Assembly (NCBI GenBank): GCA_030530205.1
Contig: JAUMVK010000019.1
Span: forward strand, 1-64,000
DNA length: 64,000 bases
Origin: RGIG3701 sp030530205
Lineage (GTDB): Bacteria > Planctomycetota > Planctomycetia > Pirellulales > Thermoguttaceae
Direction: 5' to 3'
Position numbers and translations under genes: made by a program
In this document: piece by piece, positions 24,370 through 31,979 of the stretch
Numbering within the stretch: the stretch's first letter is position 1
Layout of the letters: each line of letters starts with the position of its first letter
Notes under the pieces: generated by a model
The model's database searches: none
Seen by the model: the letters and a program-made list of their open reading frames with translations, nothing else
Told to the model about the DNA's origin: nothing

Positions 24370-24696
24370 TCACCAGCCGATCATCATGTTGGATTCGATA
24401 GTCTTTTTGGCGCGTTCCAGGTCGGTACCGGTTTCCTGCATATAGAGACGAATGGCATGCACTTTGTCCCCGGAGGCTTTCGCAAGACATTCCCGTGCGA
24501 TATTACACGGATCAATTCCTTCCGGAGAGATTCCCAGAGCGGCCTTGGAGATGACCCACAGGTTCCTCGGGCGTTTCGAAATACGAATGGCCTCTTCCGT
24601 CGGGTAATATTCCGCGAGAACCTTACGGGCTTGCGCTTCATCTTCCGCATTTGCGATAACAATGTGCGCTCTGGTTTCAATTTCAAACAAAGGCAT
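24370..24696 (-). CDS. Small protein with a C-terminal motif resembling the ribosomal L7/L12 C-terminal domain
   Basis: A 108-residue cytoplasmic protein. The N-terminal part (MPLFEIETRAHIVIANAEDEAQARKVL) reads as a beta strand plus helix. Residues ~77-101 (KVHAIRLYMQETGTDLERAKKTIES) align closely to the L7/L12 helix-turn segment that recruits translation factors (K-V-x2-I-[KR]-x6-T-G-x2-L-x2-A-K-x2-[VI]-E-S). Start confidence is high: AAGGAG lies 7 nt upstream and a promoter is visible at 24782-24809. Function unknown; a role at the ribosome or with GTPase factors is an inference from the motif. Confidence 0.75.
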   Translation of the reverse strand: MPLFEIETRAHIVIANAEDEAQARKVLAEYYPTEEAIRISKRPRNLWVISKAALGISPEGIDPCNIARECLAKASGDKVHAIRLYMQETGTDLERAKKTIESNMMIGW

Positions 24697-24781
24697 AATT
24701 TTTGTCTCCTTCTCAGATCCGATAATGAAACAGTCTTTGAATTCTGATGGGTGTTTGGAAAATATAACGTCCCAACCCTTG

Positions 24782-24809
24782 AGTATAAATCTTTTTTTTT
24801 ATTTTGCAA
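24782..24809 (-). promoter_or_regulatory. Sigma70-type promoter of the L7/L12-like small protein
   Basis: TTGCAA (24804-24809), 16-nt A-rich spacer, TATACT (24782-24787). The stretch from here to 24978 is A/T-rich and shows nothing else. Confidence 0.6.
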
Positions 24810-24978
24810 GCCCATTAAGAGAAAAAAAAGAGAAATTTTGGAAAAAACGGCCAAATAGAAACGAAGAAAGGAATCCGGTAAAGGGGAAAAGCAGACACAG
24901 AATGACAAATTCTTTTCACCTGGCATCCGAGGTTTCGCCTGAAAATGGCATCTGATCCCTAAATTTTTCTCCCCCCCC

Positions 24979-25006
24979 TTGACAGAAAATCAGATTCCTA
25001 TATAAT
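24979..25006 (+). promoter_or_regulatory. Consensus promoter of the tRNA locus
   Basis: Perfect TTGACA (24979-24984), 16-nt spacer, perfect TATAAT (25001-25006), 17 nt before the first tRNA base. Confidence 0.85.
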
Positions 25007-25023
25007 TCAGTTATCATTTATGG

Positions 25024-25197
25024 GAGCGGCTAGCTCAGTTGGTTNNNNNNNNNNNNNNNNNNNNNNNNNNNNNNNNNNNNNNNNNNNNNNNNNNNNNNNN
25101 NNNNNNNNNNNNNNNNNNNNNNNNNNNNNNNNNNNNNNNNNNNNAGAGCACCAGCTCGACAAGCTGGGGGTCACAAGTTCAAGTCTCGTGTCGCTCA
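25024..25197 (+). tRNA. tRNA-Val(GAC), interrupted by a 100-N assembly gap
   Basis: The 5' 21 nt (25024-25044, acceptor strand and D-arm) and the 3' 53 nt (25145-25197) together equal one complete 74-nt tRNA identical to the copy at 25242. The gap (25045-25144) falls inside the repeated tRNA sequence, so it probably reflects a collapsed tandem array rather than a broken gene. Either one gene or two partial genes with more copies between them could exist. Confidence 0.6.
25045..25144. other. Assembly gap (100 N)
   Basis: Exactly 100 N, a placeholder size, inside a tRNA repeat. True length and content are unknown. Confidence 0.99.
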
Positions 25198-25241
25198 TTA
25201 ATGATTTTCCTGAAATTTCAGGAGCCGAACTTTTTAAGTTT

Positions 25242-25315
25242 GAGCGGCTAGCTCAGTTGGTTAGAGCACCAGCTCGACAAGCTGGGGGTCACAAGTTCAA
25301 GTCTCGTGTCGCTCA
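25242..25315 (+). tRNA. tRNA-Val(GAC) with unusual C33 and a T-stem mismatch
   Basis: Folds as a 74-nt cloverleaf: acceptor GAGCGGC / GTCGCTC (one G-U), D-stem GCTC / GAGC with GG in the loop, anticodon stem CCAGC / GCTGG with loop TCGACAA (anticodon GAC), 5-nt variable loop, T-loop TTCAAGT, discriminator A, no encoded CCA. Position 33, almost always U, is C, and the T-stem ACAAG / CTCGT has an A-C mismatch. Both copies share these changes. Confidence 0.8.
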
Positions 25316-25326
25316 TTCTTTTTTTA

Positions 25327-25353
25327 CCTCGCGTCCCCCCGCGGGGTTTTTTT
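25327..25353 (+). terminator. Intrinsic terminator of the tRNA locus
   Basis: CCTCGCG pairs with CGCGGGG (one G-U), C-rich loop, seven T. It follows the second tRNA by 11 nt. Confidence 0.85.
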
Positions 25354-25517
25354 ATGTAAATTTGGAAAAAACGGTGAAATTTTGTGTATTTCTTCTGAAT
25401 TACTCTTGAAAAATCTCGTAAATCCTGATAAAGTAATAAAGTATTCGCAGGGATTTATTTATCGCCAGGGTTTGGGCCACGGTGGCCTGAAGCTGGTGTT
25501 CACTTTTTTCCGTTTTT

Positions 25518-26573
25518 ATGTTTTCGTTCTGTCCGTCCGATTTTTTAGCGATCCGTACAGCTCCGGAAATTATGCAGCTGACGTTTGATTCTGAGGAATC
25601 CGTGAATTATTATCGGATTCTTGAGAGGAAAGTCACGCAATTTTTTAACGCGGAAAGTGTGTTATTTTTCCCGGATGGCTATTTGGCGGTTGTGGCGATC
25701 TTGCGCAATCTCATTCAGGAGGATGATCTGCTTTTCCTCCAGGAGCCTGTGGAAGGACTGATCCCCGACGCATTGGAGATTCTTCAGCGTCAATACAAAA
25801 ATCTTCAGGTTCGGGTCCTTACGGAAGAGTCTTTTACGTCGATCCCCTCTTCGGTTTCCCGTGTGGTCATTTTGGCTAAGGGGGTTTGCGAAAATACGTG
25901 CTCGGTTGCGCCCATTAAAACCTGGAAGCAGCAGTTGGACCGGCTTTGGAAGAAAACCCATATCCCCAGTATCGTGATTCTTGACGATTCCTGTGGTGTG
26001 GGGCTGCTCGGCCCGAATCATCGAGGAACGTTTGACTGCTTTGGGATCACCGCTAATGAAGTCCCTGATCCGAGTGGAGGAGTGCAGTATTTCTTTAGCG
26101 GGTCTTTGGCCGAAACCCTGGGAGCAAGTGGGGGATTTATCGTCGGGAGGAAAAAGTGGCTAAGGACGATTCACCAGACCGACCCGTGCTGCTGCTCACG
26201 AAGCGAAATGCCTCTTTCCGGTGTAGTGGTTGCAGAGAAAGCCCTTCAGCTTGCCAGTGAGGCGGACAGACACGAGAAACTCTGGAACAATGTTCAGATT
26301 CTTCGTGAAAGGCTTGACGCCCATAAAATCACTTATATTTCAGATCCTCTTTTGCCTTTTGTTTTGGTGAAGGTTCAAAATCCGAAAGAAGTGTGGAAGA
26401 AAATGACACTCCGCGGCTGCCGAGTTGGTTTAACGCATTTCACGAAAAAATCCAGCCTTTGTCTGGCTGTCAACGCGGCCCATACGGAAAAAGAAATCGA
26501 TTATTTGGCGCAGAGCCTCGAATTTGTGCTGACTCACAAAGAAGAAGGCGAAAGCGCCGGTCTTCAATCGTAG
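25518..26573 (+). CDS. Alpha-oxoamine synthase-fold PLP protein lacking the catalytic lysine (probable pseudoenzyme)
   Basis: A 351-residue fold type I aminotransferase of the KBL/BioF/SPT group. Recognisable segments are DGYLAVVAILRNLIQEDDLL, VILDDSCGVGLLGPNHRGTF (PLP-nitrogen Asp at ~156-157), the glycine-rich ASGGFIVGRKKWL, and the C-terminal NAAHTEKEIDYLAQSL. In the segment matching the family's G-T-L-G-K-A-L-G, this protein reads GSLAETLG, so the Schiff-base lysine is replaced by E199. The conserved His of DDSH is C159. The N-terminus is ~45 residues short of KBL. The frame is intact, so selection on a non-catalytic or partner-dependent role is likely. No good ribosome-binding site; a start at 25572 is also possible. 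Confidence 0.75.
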   Translation: MFSFCPSDFLAIRTAPEIMQLTFDSEESVNYYRILERKVTQFFNAESVLFFPDGYLAVVAILRNLIQEDDLLFLQEPVEGLIPDALEILQRQYKNLQVRVLTEESFTSIPSSVSRVVILAKGVCENTCSVAPIKTWKQQLDRLWKKTHIPSIVILDDSCGVGLLGPNHRGTFDCFGITANEVPDPSGGVQYFFSGSLAETLGASGGFIVGRKKWLRTIHQTDPCCCSRSEMPLSGVVVAEKALQLASEADRHEKLWNNVQILRERLDAHKITYISDPLLPFVLVKVQNPKEVWKKMTLRGCRVGLTHFTKKSSLCLAVNAAHTEKEIDYLAQSLEFVLTHKEEGESAGLQS

Positions 26574-26581
26574 TTTCCTGC

Positions 26582-27037
26582 TTATTTTACGGGATGCTGT
26601 GGATCCTCTGATTTCAAATATTTCTTGACGATCGTCTCGATATTTCCATCATTGATCAAATTGATCTCATAGGGAGCTTCTGCGTTTCCGTTGGAAACTT
26701 TTCCCTGGGTCTCTTCCTGAGCGGTAAACGATTCGCAGAGATGCTGGTGACCTGCCGGCCCAGTGAGGACTTTCGGCGAGAAACATTTCAGAGTTACGCT
26801 CCCATTTTCTCCCGGGACCATATCGACCCGTTCCAGAACCAGAGCGTGGAGGTTTCCCTGTACGTCGAGCACCCGGACGGTCATCGTGGCCGGTTTGTCG
26901 CGGGGGACGTATAAAAGGCCCTCGTAATTAACCCCTTCCAGTGTCCAGGTGAACTCCATCATTACCTGCGCCTGCGCGTTTCGGGCAAACGTGAAAAACA
27001 GAGCTAAAATGAAAAAAGAAAGGATTTTTTGCGTCAT
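26582..27037 (-). CDS. Secreted protein of unknown function, paralogue of the upstream gene
   Basis: A 151-residue exported protein with a signal peptide ending at AQAQ. It shares a pattern with its upstream neighbour: EFTWTLEGVNYEGLLYVP then TMTVRVLDVQGNLHALV, a cluster of strands, and a C-terminal IVKKYLKSEDP. The start overlaps the upstream stop by 4 nt (ATGA), implying translational coupling. Probably a small all-beta domain in the periplasm. No known family recognised. Confidence 0.75.
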   Translation of the reverse strand: MTQKILSFFILALFFTFARNAQAQVMMEFTWTLEGVNYEGLLYVPRDKPATMTVRVLDVQGNLHALVLERVDMVPGENGSVTLKCFSPKVLTGPAGHQHLCESFTAQEETQGKVSNGNAEAPYEINLINDGNIETIVKKYLKSEDPQHPVK

Positions 27038-27510
27038 TTATTTTTTTCAGGGGGTAAGTACTTTTGAACGATTTTTTCTTCTTTGTCAGGAGGGACAGGC
27101 TTTACGAGACACGCGGTCAGTTTCTCGCCGAGGTCCACCGCTCCGTATTCTTTACCCGTGATGAGGACATTGGGAGGAACGGCCTTTTCCGCGTCACTTT
27201 TCCCCCAAATCGTGCGAGGTTCCGAACACGTGAGGACTAATTCGTCGGGATTTTCCGTGCTTTGAGTGAGGGTCCCGCGGGCTGCCGCGAGGGATTCGAG
27301 CGTTTCATCCTCCGAAAGAACACGCACAATGACGAGTGGGACTTTGTGAGGAGGTGCGATCAACAGGGCTTCGCGCGGCAAGGTGTCATTCAGCCATGAA
27401 AACTCCAGGTAAAGTGTCGGCTGCGGTTCCTCAGTATCCTCGGCTTTTGTTATGGCGGCAGCAAAAGCAAGACAAAACAGGCAAACGACAAAATTCAGGT
27501 TTCGGGTCAT
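27034..27510 (-). CDS. Secreted protein of unknown function, first of a tandem paralogous pair
   Basis: A 158-residue exported protein (signal peptide ending at TKAE). EFSWLNDTLPREALLIAPP, LVIVRVLSEDETLESLA and the C-terminal KIVQKYLPPEKNK correspond in order and spacing to segments of the next gene, so the two arose by tandem duplication and have diverged. The ribosome-binding site is weak. No family recognised. The 27511-27733 stretch upstream of kdsC holds nothing else recognisable. Confidence 0.75.
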   Translation of the reverse strand: MTRNLNFVVCLFCLAFAAAITKAEDTEEPQPTLYLEFSWLNDTLPREALLIAPPHKVPLVIVRVLSEDETLESLAAARGTLTQSTENPDELVLTCSEPRTIWGKSDAEKAVPPNVLITGKEYGAVDLGEKLTACLVKPVPPDKEEKIVQKYLPPEKNK

Positions 27511-27710
27511 AATTGCACCGTAGTAATTTGTGGGTGAAAGTTCAACTCTATTTTACTTTTTTTTCATGATTCATCAAGGGGGAGGTTGGACGAAGAAATG
27601 AAGGTTTCGTTTTGCATGAAGACGTTTTCTCTGTTTTGCCTGGCTTAACTAAATTCCTGGTCTCTGAAGATCGAGGCATAATAAAAAACCGTATTTTTTC
27701 CAAACTCGTG

Positions 27711-27739
27711 TTTAATTATTTGGGAGATTATGGTATAAT
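27711..27739 (+). promoter_or_regulatory. Extended -10 promoter upstream of kdsC
   Basis: TGGTATAAT gives an extended -10 (TG-N-TATAAT; TATAAT at 27734-27739), with a weak TTTAAT at -35 (27711-27716) and a 17-nt spacer. It implies a leader of ~85 nt before kdsC. Confidence 0.55.
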
Positions 27740-27832
27740 AGAAAAGAATTGGGGAAATCTGGTTTGCCCGAATGATTTGTTCCCTGACTTATTTCTGGAA
27801 CGACCTTTGAAAACCCGAATTGGAGAAAAACG

Positions 27833-28342
27833 ATGGATTTAACATCCAAATTTCAAAAAATCCGCATGATTCTTTCAGATGTTGACGGTTGCCTGACCGA
27901 TGGAGCGCTCATTTTTGACGAGCAGGGAAACGAGATCAAAGCGTTTCACGCCCGCGATGGTTTGGGAATCTCGATCTGGAAGCGTAAGGGAGGCCTGATT
28001 GGTTTTGTGACCCGCCGCTGTACGCCCGTGGTGCGGAAACGTGCCGAGGAATTAAATATTCACGAGCTTTGCCAGGGAGTCGAAAACAAGCTGGAAATGC
28101 TTGCGGCTATTTGCAAAAAATACGAGCTGAAACCGGAACAAATTGCCTATGTAGGTGATGATTTGGTGGATTACGCCATCATGAAGGCGGTGGGTATTTC
28201 TGCCTGTCCGGCTGATTCTGTCCCGGAAATTCTTGCAGCAGCGGATTATGTTTGCAAAACCAAAGGGGGGCGAGGTGTAGTGCGTGAGGTGATCGAACAA
28301 ATTCTGAAGTCCCGAAATGAATGGAAAGATTTCGGTTTTTAA
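27833..28342 (+). CDS. kdsC: 3-deoxy-D-manno-octulosonate 8-phosphate phosphatase
   Basis: A 169-residue HAD-superfamily phosphatase that removes phosphate from KDO-8-P, the last step before activation of KDO for lipopolysaccharide. Motif I is LSDVDGCLTDG, the family-specific KAFHARDGLGI follows, motif II is FVTRR, and motif IV is YVGDDLVDYAIMK. The length is that of the C0 HAD tetramers. GGAG lies before the start. kdsD is in the same window (56437) and a probable LPS-export protein follows directly, so the organism should make KDO-containing LPS. Confidence 0.92.
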   Translation: MDLTSKFQKIRMILSDVDGCLTDGALIFDEQGNEIKAFHARDGLGISIWKRKGGLIGFVTRRCTPVVRKRAEELNIHELCQGVENKLEMLAAICKKYELKPEQIAYVGDDLVDYAIMKAVGISACPADSVPEILAAADYVCKTKGGRGVVREVIEQILKSRNEWKDFGF

Positions 28343-28392
28343 TTCGTCCTTAATCCTTTCCGGGCCAGATTTCCGTAATCCAGGGAGTTTTC

Positions 28393-31300
28393 ATGAATCT
28401 GAATCTGAAAATGAATCAGACTGCCAGGCGAACACTGATGGTGTTTATCCTCACCATGGGGACTTTCTGTGCCTACTTCATGTTTCTGGTTCCTGTTCTG
28501 GAATCTCCCATTCGAAAAACGGAGAATTACGACTCTCCAACGATGTCTTCAGAGCAGGAATCTCCGTACGCCCAATTCTTTGATGAAGGTGATTGGGAAC
28601 GTGACCCTGATTCTGGCCATTTGCTCAAGTCCAACAACATCGTGATGTTTTTCGAAAACCTTGCCATGGACGAAAGCATGAAGGTGAAAAGTGATAAATG
28701 TACGATCCTGATCGCGCCTGGAGAGACGACTTTTCCCACGACCAGGCGGCTCGATAAACCATTTCATCCCATTAAAGTCACCATTCACGAAGGGGCTGAG
28801 ATACAGTTTTCCTCTGATGGGGATCAGCTCGATAGCCGACCGCTGGGCGGAAGTCTTCTGGGCCCCGTTACGATTTCTTACAAAATGCAAATCCAGGGGC
28901 ACTGGATGGATTGCATCGTTAAAACAAGCGATTTAAAGTGCGATATGCAGTCGCTTGAAACCCCACGGCCCGTTCGGTTTATGCTTGGTCCATTCTCTGC
29001 GGAAGGAAGCCGGTTCAAACTTCTTTTTGGAAAACCATCAAACGGTCAGCTCTTTTCGGGTATTCGTTCCATTCAACTCGGTCACCTGGAACACATTACG
29101 CTGAGGATCAATCCGATCCTGCTCCAGCAGATGAATTTCAAAATGACTCCCGAAGTTAAAGAGCGCGTGCGTCAGGTTTTCGGCAATCAAATGGAAATTC
29201 CTGTGACGCTGAAATGTGATGGACCGATGATTTACGATGTGGCGAGCGGGAGCCTGAAATTTACCCAGAATGTGGTCCTTTCGTGTAATTATCCCAATGC
29301 GCCTCCTGATCGTTTGACCTGTGGAGAACTGGAAATTCGGGTCAATTCGATTTTTCAGGATCATTTGCTGAATGCAGATTCCTATCGGCTTGCGGACTCG
29401 TCACGGTCGGAAAACCAGACTAAAACGGGCCCGGAAAACTTTTCGCCCGAGACTGGAACTCCGGTTTCCTCCTCCGCTTCGGGAGAAACTTCTGCATTGG
29501 CTGCTGGGGAAATGAAGGATTTTCCAGTTGAGTCGATTCACGCCAAACAGAGCGTGAGCCTGAGTGTTCCATCGCTCCAGTGTACTGCCGAAACTGAGAA
29601 TTTGGGTTTCTTTACCCGAAATCTGCTGCTTCAGCTTTCCGGAAATGAACAATCGACGATTCGGATGCGTCAAAACGAATTTCACGCATTCGAGCTTTCC
29701 TACACATTCCAGCCTGGAAATATGCAATCCATTGGCACGATTCAAAGCGCTCAAAAAGGAGGCTGGCTCAAGACTTCGTTCGAGGAGCAGGGGACGGAAC
29801 CGCCGCAAGAGCTGATCCTGCGCTGGTCCGGGAAACTATTGGGGACCCCGCGCGAAGCTGGACGTTACGATATTCAGGTCGCTGGTGAGGTCGTTGCTTT
29901 TTCCGACAGGTTTGGGAAGATCGAAGCGGACGCGATGTCAGCGCGTATGCGGTCTCGTACACCTGAGGACGATCAAAATGACCTGAATCTTGCTTTGGCC
30001 TTGGGCGCTTCACCCGAGGAAGCTGGCCAGGGCAGTAAACCGAAAGAGGGATCCCAACCAGAGCTTCTTCCGGAACTTCTTCGGGCACAGGGAAATATTC
30101 AGCTTCAGGTGAATCAGGGAGGCGCTTCGCTGGATGCGTCCCTGACGAACATCGAGTTTCAGTTCCTGAAACCGTCCACTCTTCCGCCGGAGCTTCAGCA
30201 GATCAAAAAAGCAGAACGTCAGCAGGTCCCAGGGGGCGCATCTCCCTTGGGAGGCTTTATGCAGGCCGGAAACAGACCGCAGGATCCCTCGTTGGGAGAT
30301 GAGTCAAAAATACGTCATTTTTCTCTGGACGCTGGAGATTTGAAAGGTCAGATACTGCTTTTGCCTGGTAAAGAAGGATTTTTTATTCGGAGAGTGGCAC
30401 TGGAAGGTACAGAGCAAGCCCCGATCCTGCTTCGTGAGGAAGATCCAATGCTTACGAGCGAACAGAAGGTTTCACTTCAGGCACGGCGGGTTTTTTTGCA
30501 GGACCTTCATCCACAGACGCTTCAATGCGAGATTTCAGGCCCGGGTTCCTATTTGTCCGGTTTAGGGGTCCGTTTGGAAAGTTCTCAAATGGCGCTGAAT
30601 TGTGCCGCCAACCGGATCGATATTACTGGTGCCGGAAAGATGCACGTTTACACCAGAGAGAACGCGGGAATGGGGCTGAATTACTCCTCCATGACGGAAA
30701 CACTCATTTCCTGGGAGAAAGGACTTTCCTTTAATGGTCAGAAAATTGCTGCCAAGGATCAGGTTCAGATCAAAATGGGCTATACTTCTCTCTGTGCCGA
30801 TTTGATTTACGCAGATCTCGCCGAGCGGATCCAGCTCAGCTCGCCGCCGCAGATTTCCTCGAAGGGAGAGATCTCGGCCATGGATTTCTTCCAGAACGTG
30901 TCAGCGGAGCATAACGTGAAGCTCTTGCACAAGAATTTTACGCCGATGGCCGAAATGACGGATATTTTTGAGTTAAACACGGATTTCCTGAATTTCTTCC
31001 CGGAAACGTTGACGGTGAGTGTTACAGGGACCGGCTCTTTGCGCCTCACTCATCTGGGGTCTGTTGGGAATGTTTTACCCGAGGGAGGGACTTCCGCGCT
31101 GGAATTTGAACCCGATACATATAAGAAGAAAGAATGGTTCCAGATTTTGATGGAGTATAATCAGGGAATTACGGGAAAACTCGCGGAGGGGGAATTCAGC
31201 GTCAAAGGACGAATTTCCGCCCTCGCCCAGCCGGTTCCAAACCTGGAATACAGGATTACCGAAACACGCATCGATCCAAGGAAAATTCCCGAAAAGGGGT

Positions 31301-31638
31301 TCCAGTTCCGGTGTGAGGAGATTTTCGTGAACCAAATTCCGACGATTCAGGGCGGTTCTTTCCAGATGGAAGACTTCAATGAAAAAAAGGTGGAGATCCA
31401 GGCCAGACGAAACGTACACCTGGAAAACAGTACACTCTCCGTGGAAGGCTCTGTGCTGAAGTATTCGCAGGAAAAAGACACCTGCTCGATCGAGGGGGAA
31501 CCCAATATCCCGGTTTACATCGTTCAGCAGGAATTTCGTGGAGGACGCCGGAACGAAACAAAGGCAGGAAGTGTGGACGTGAATCTGAAAACGATGAAGT
31601 TCAAGGCGTATAATATCACGATCGACAGCGCGTTCTAA
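28393..31638 (+). CDS. Very large LptC/LptA-like (OstA-domain-like) envelope protein
   Basis: A 1081-residue protein with one N-terminal membrane anchor (~14-35: LMVFILTMGTFCAYFMFLVPVL) and a long beta-rich periplasmic part. Short segments fit the repeated strands of LptA/LptC jellyrolls: DIQVAGEVVAFSDRFGKIEADAM, RIDITGAGKMHVYT, GQKIAAKDQVQIKMG, and KVEIQARRNVHLENSTLSVEGS. In many bacteria lptC and lptA directly follow kdsC, as here (50-nt gap, same strand). The length is about five times LptC and suggests several jellyroll units in one chain. A Ser/Thr/Glu-rich low-complexity stretch sits at ~333-375 and a Pro/Gly/Gln-rich one at ~600-640. GGGAG precedes the start. The Lpt assignment is inference from position and strand pattern. 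Confidence 0.6.
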   Translation: MNLNLKMNQTARRTLMVFILTMGTFCAYFMFLVPVLESPIRKTENYDSPTMSSEQESPYAQFFDEGDWERDPDSGHLLKSNNIVMFFENLAMDESMKVKSDKCTILIAPGETTFPTTRRLDKPFHPIKVTIHEGAEIQFSSDGDQLDSRPLGGSLLGPVTISYKMQIQGHWMDCIVKTSDLKCDMQSLETPRPVRFMLGPFSAEGSRFKLLFGKPSNGQLFSGIRSIQLGHLEHITLRINPILLQQMNFKMTPEVKERVRQVFGNQMEIPVTLKCDGPMIYDVASGSLKFTQNVVLSCNYPNAPPDRLTCGELEIRVNSIFQDHLLNADSYRLADSSRSENQTKTGPENFSPETGTPVSSSASGETSALAAGEMKDFPVESIHAKQSVSLSVPSLQCTAETENLGFFTRNLLLQLSGNEQSTIRMRQNEFHAFELSYTFQPGNMQSIGTIQSAQKGGWLKTSFEEQGTEPPQELILRWSGKLLGTPREAGRYDIQVAGEVVAFSDRFGKIEADAMSARMRSRTPEDDQNDLNLALALGASPEEAGQGSKPKEGSQPELLPELLRAQGNIQLQVNQGGASLDASLTNIEFQFLKPSTLPPELQQIKKAERQQVPGGASPLGGFMQAGNRPQDPSLGDESKIRHFSLDAGDLKGQILLLPGKEGFFIRRVALEGTEQAPILLREEDPMLTSEQKVSLQARRVFLQDLHPQTLQCEISGPGSYLSGLGVRLESSQMALNCAANRIDITGAGKMHVYTRENAGMGLNYSSMTETLISWEKGLSFNGQKIAAKDQVQIKMGYTSLCADLIYADLAERIQLSSPPQISSKGEISAMDFFQNVSAEHNVKLLHKNFTPMAEMTDIFELNTDFLNFFPETLTVSVTGTGSLRLTHLGSVGNVLPEGGTSALEFEPDTYKKKEWFQILMEYNQGITGKLAEGEFSVKGRISALAQPVPNLEYRITETRIDPRKIPEKGFQFRCEEIFVNQIPTIQGGSFQMEDFNEKKVEIQARRNVHLENSTLSVEGSVLKYSQEKDTCSIEGEPNIPVYIVQQEFRGGRRNETKAGSVDVNLKTMKFKAYNITIDSAF

Positions 31639-31653
31639 AAAGAAAAAATAAAA

Positions 31654-31698
31654 AAACTGACCCAATCATCAGGACTTTTAACGATTGGATCAGTTTTG
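31654..31698. terminator. Bidirectional terminator between converging genes
   Basis: AAACTGACCCAATC (31654-31667) pairs with GATTGGATCAGTTT (31683-31696) with one mismatch. The minus-strand exit has a long T/A-rich run, the plus-strand exit only a few T. Confidence 0.8.
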
Positions 31699-31715
31699 CC
31701 TTGAACCAGCCAGGT

Positions 31716-31967
31716 TTAACCCAGGTCTTTCACCAACTTCGCGAGCATTGCGGGATCTTTCGACTCCATAATGATTTGGATCCGTGTTTCCGGGACTTTC
31801 AGTCTGCGCATAATTTCTTCCGCGCGTTTCCAGCCGTTCGCGCGTTTTTTGCCCTCGGCGAGATAAAGATCTGTCGCGAGTTCACCGAGACGCTGGCGGC
31901 CCAAATCATCGTAATTGTCGTAGTAACGCTTGATGATTTTTTGCTGGTAGGGTGTGTAATCCGTCAT
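31716..31967 (-). CDS. Small helical protein, unknown function
   Basis: An 83-residue cytoplasmic protein, mostly helical and highly charged (YQQKIIKRYYDNYDDLGRQRLGELATDLYLAEGKKR, then WKRAEEIMRRLKVPETRIQIIMESKDPAMLAKLVKDL). It begins 12 nt after the stop of the upstream secreted-protein gene and has AGAGG in front, so it is probably translated from the same mRNA. No motif assigns a function. Confidence 0.7.
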   Translation of the reverse strand: MTDYTPYQQKIIKRYYDNYDDLGRQRLGELATDLYLAEGKKRANGWKRAEEIMRRLKVPETRIQIIMESKDPAMLAKLVKDLG

Positions 31968-31979
31968 TCACGGTTCCTC

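Noticed and set aside
25007..25251. Open frames through the N run
   Set aside because: They consist mostly of unknown residues and tRNA sequence.
27612..27842. A 76-codon frame upstream of kdsC
   Set aside because: It overlaps the kdsC promoter and start and has no sensible composition.
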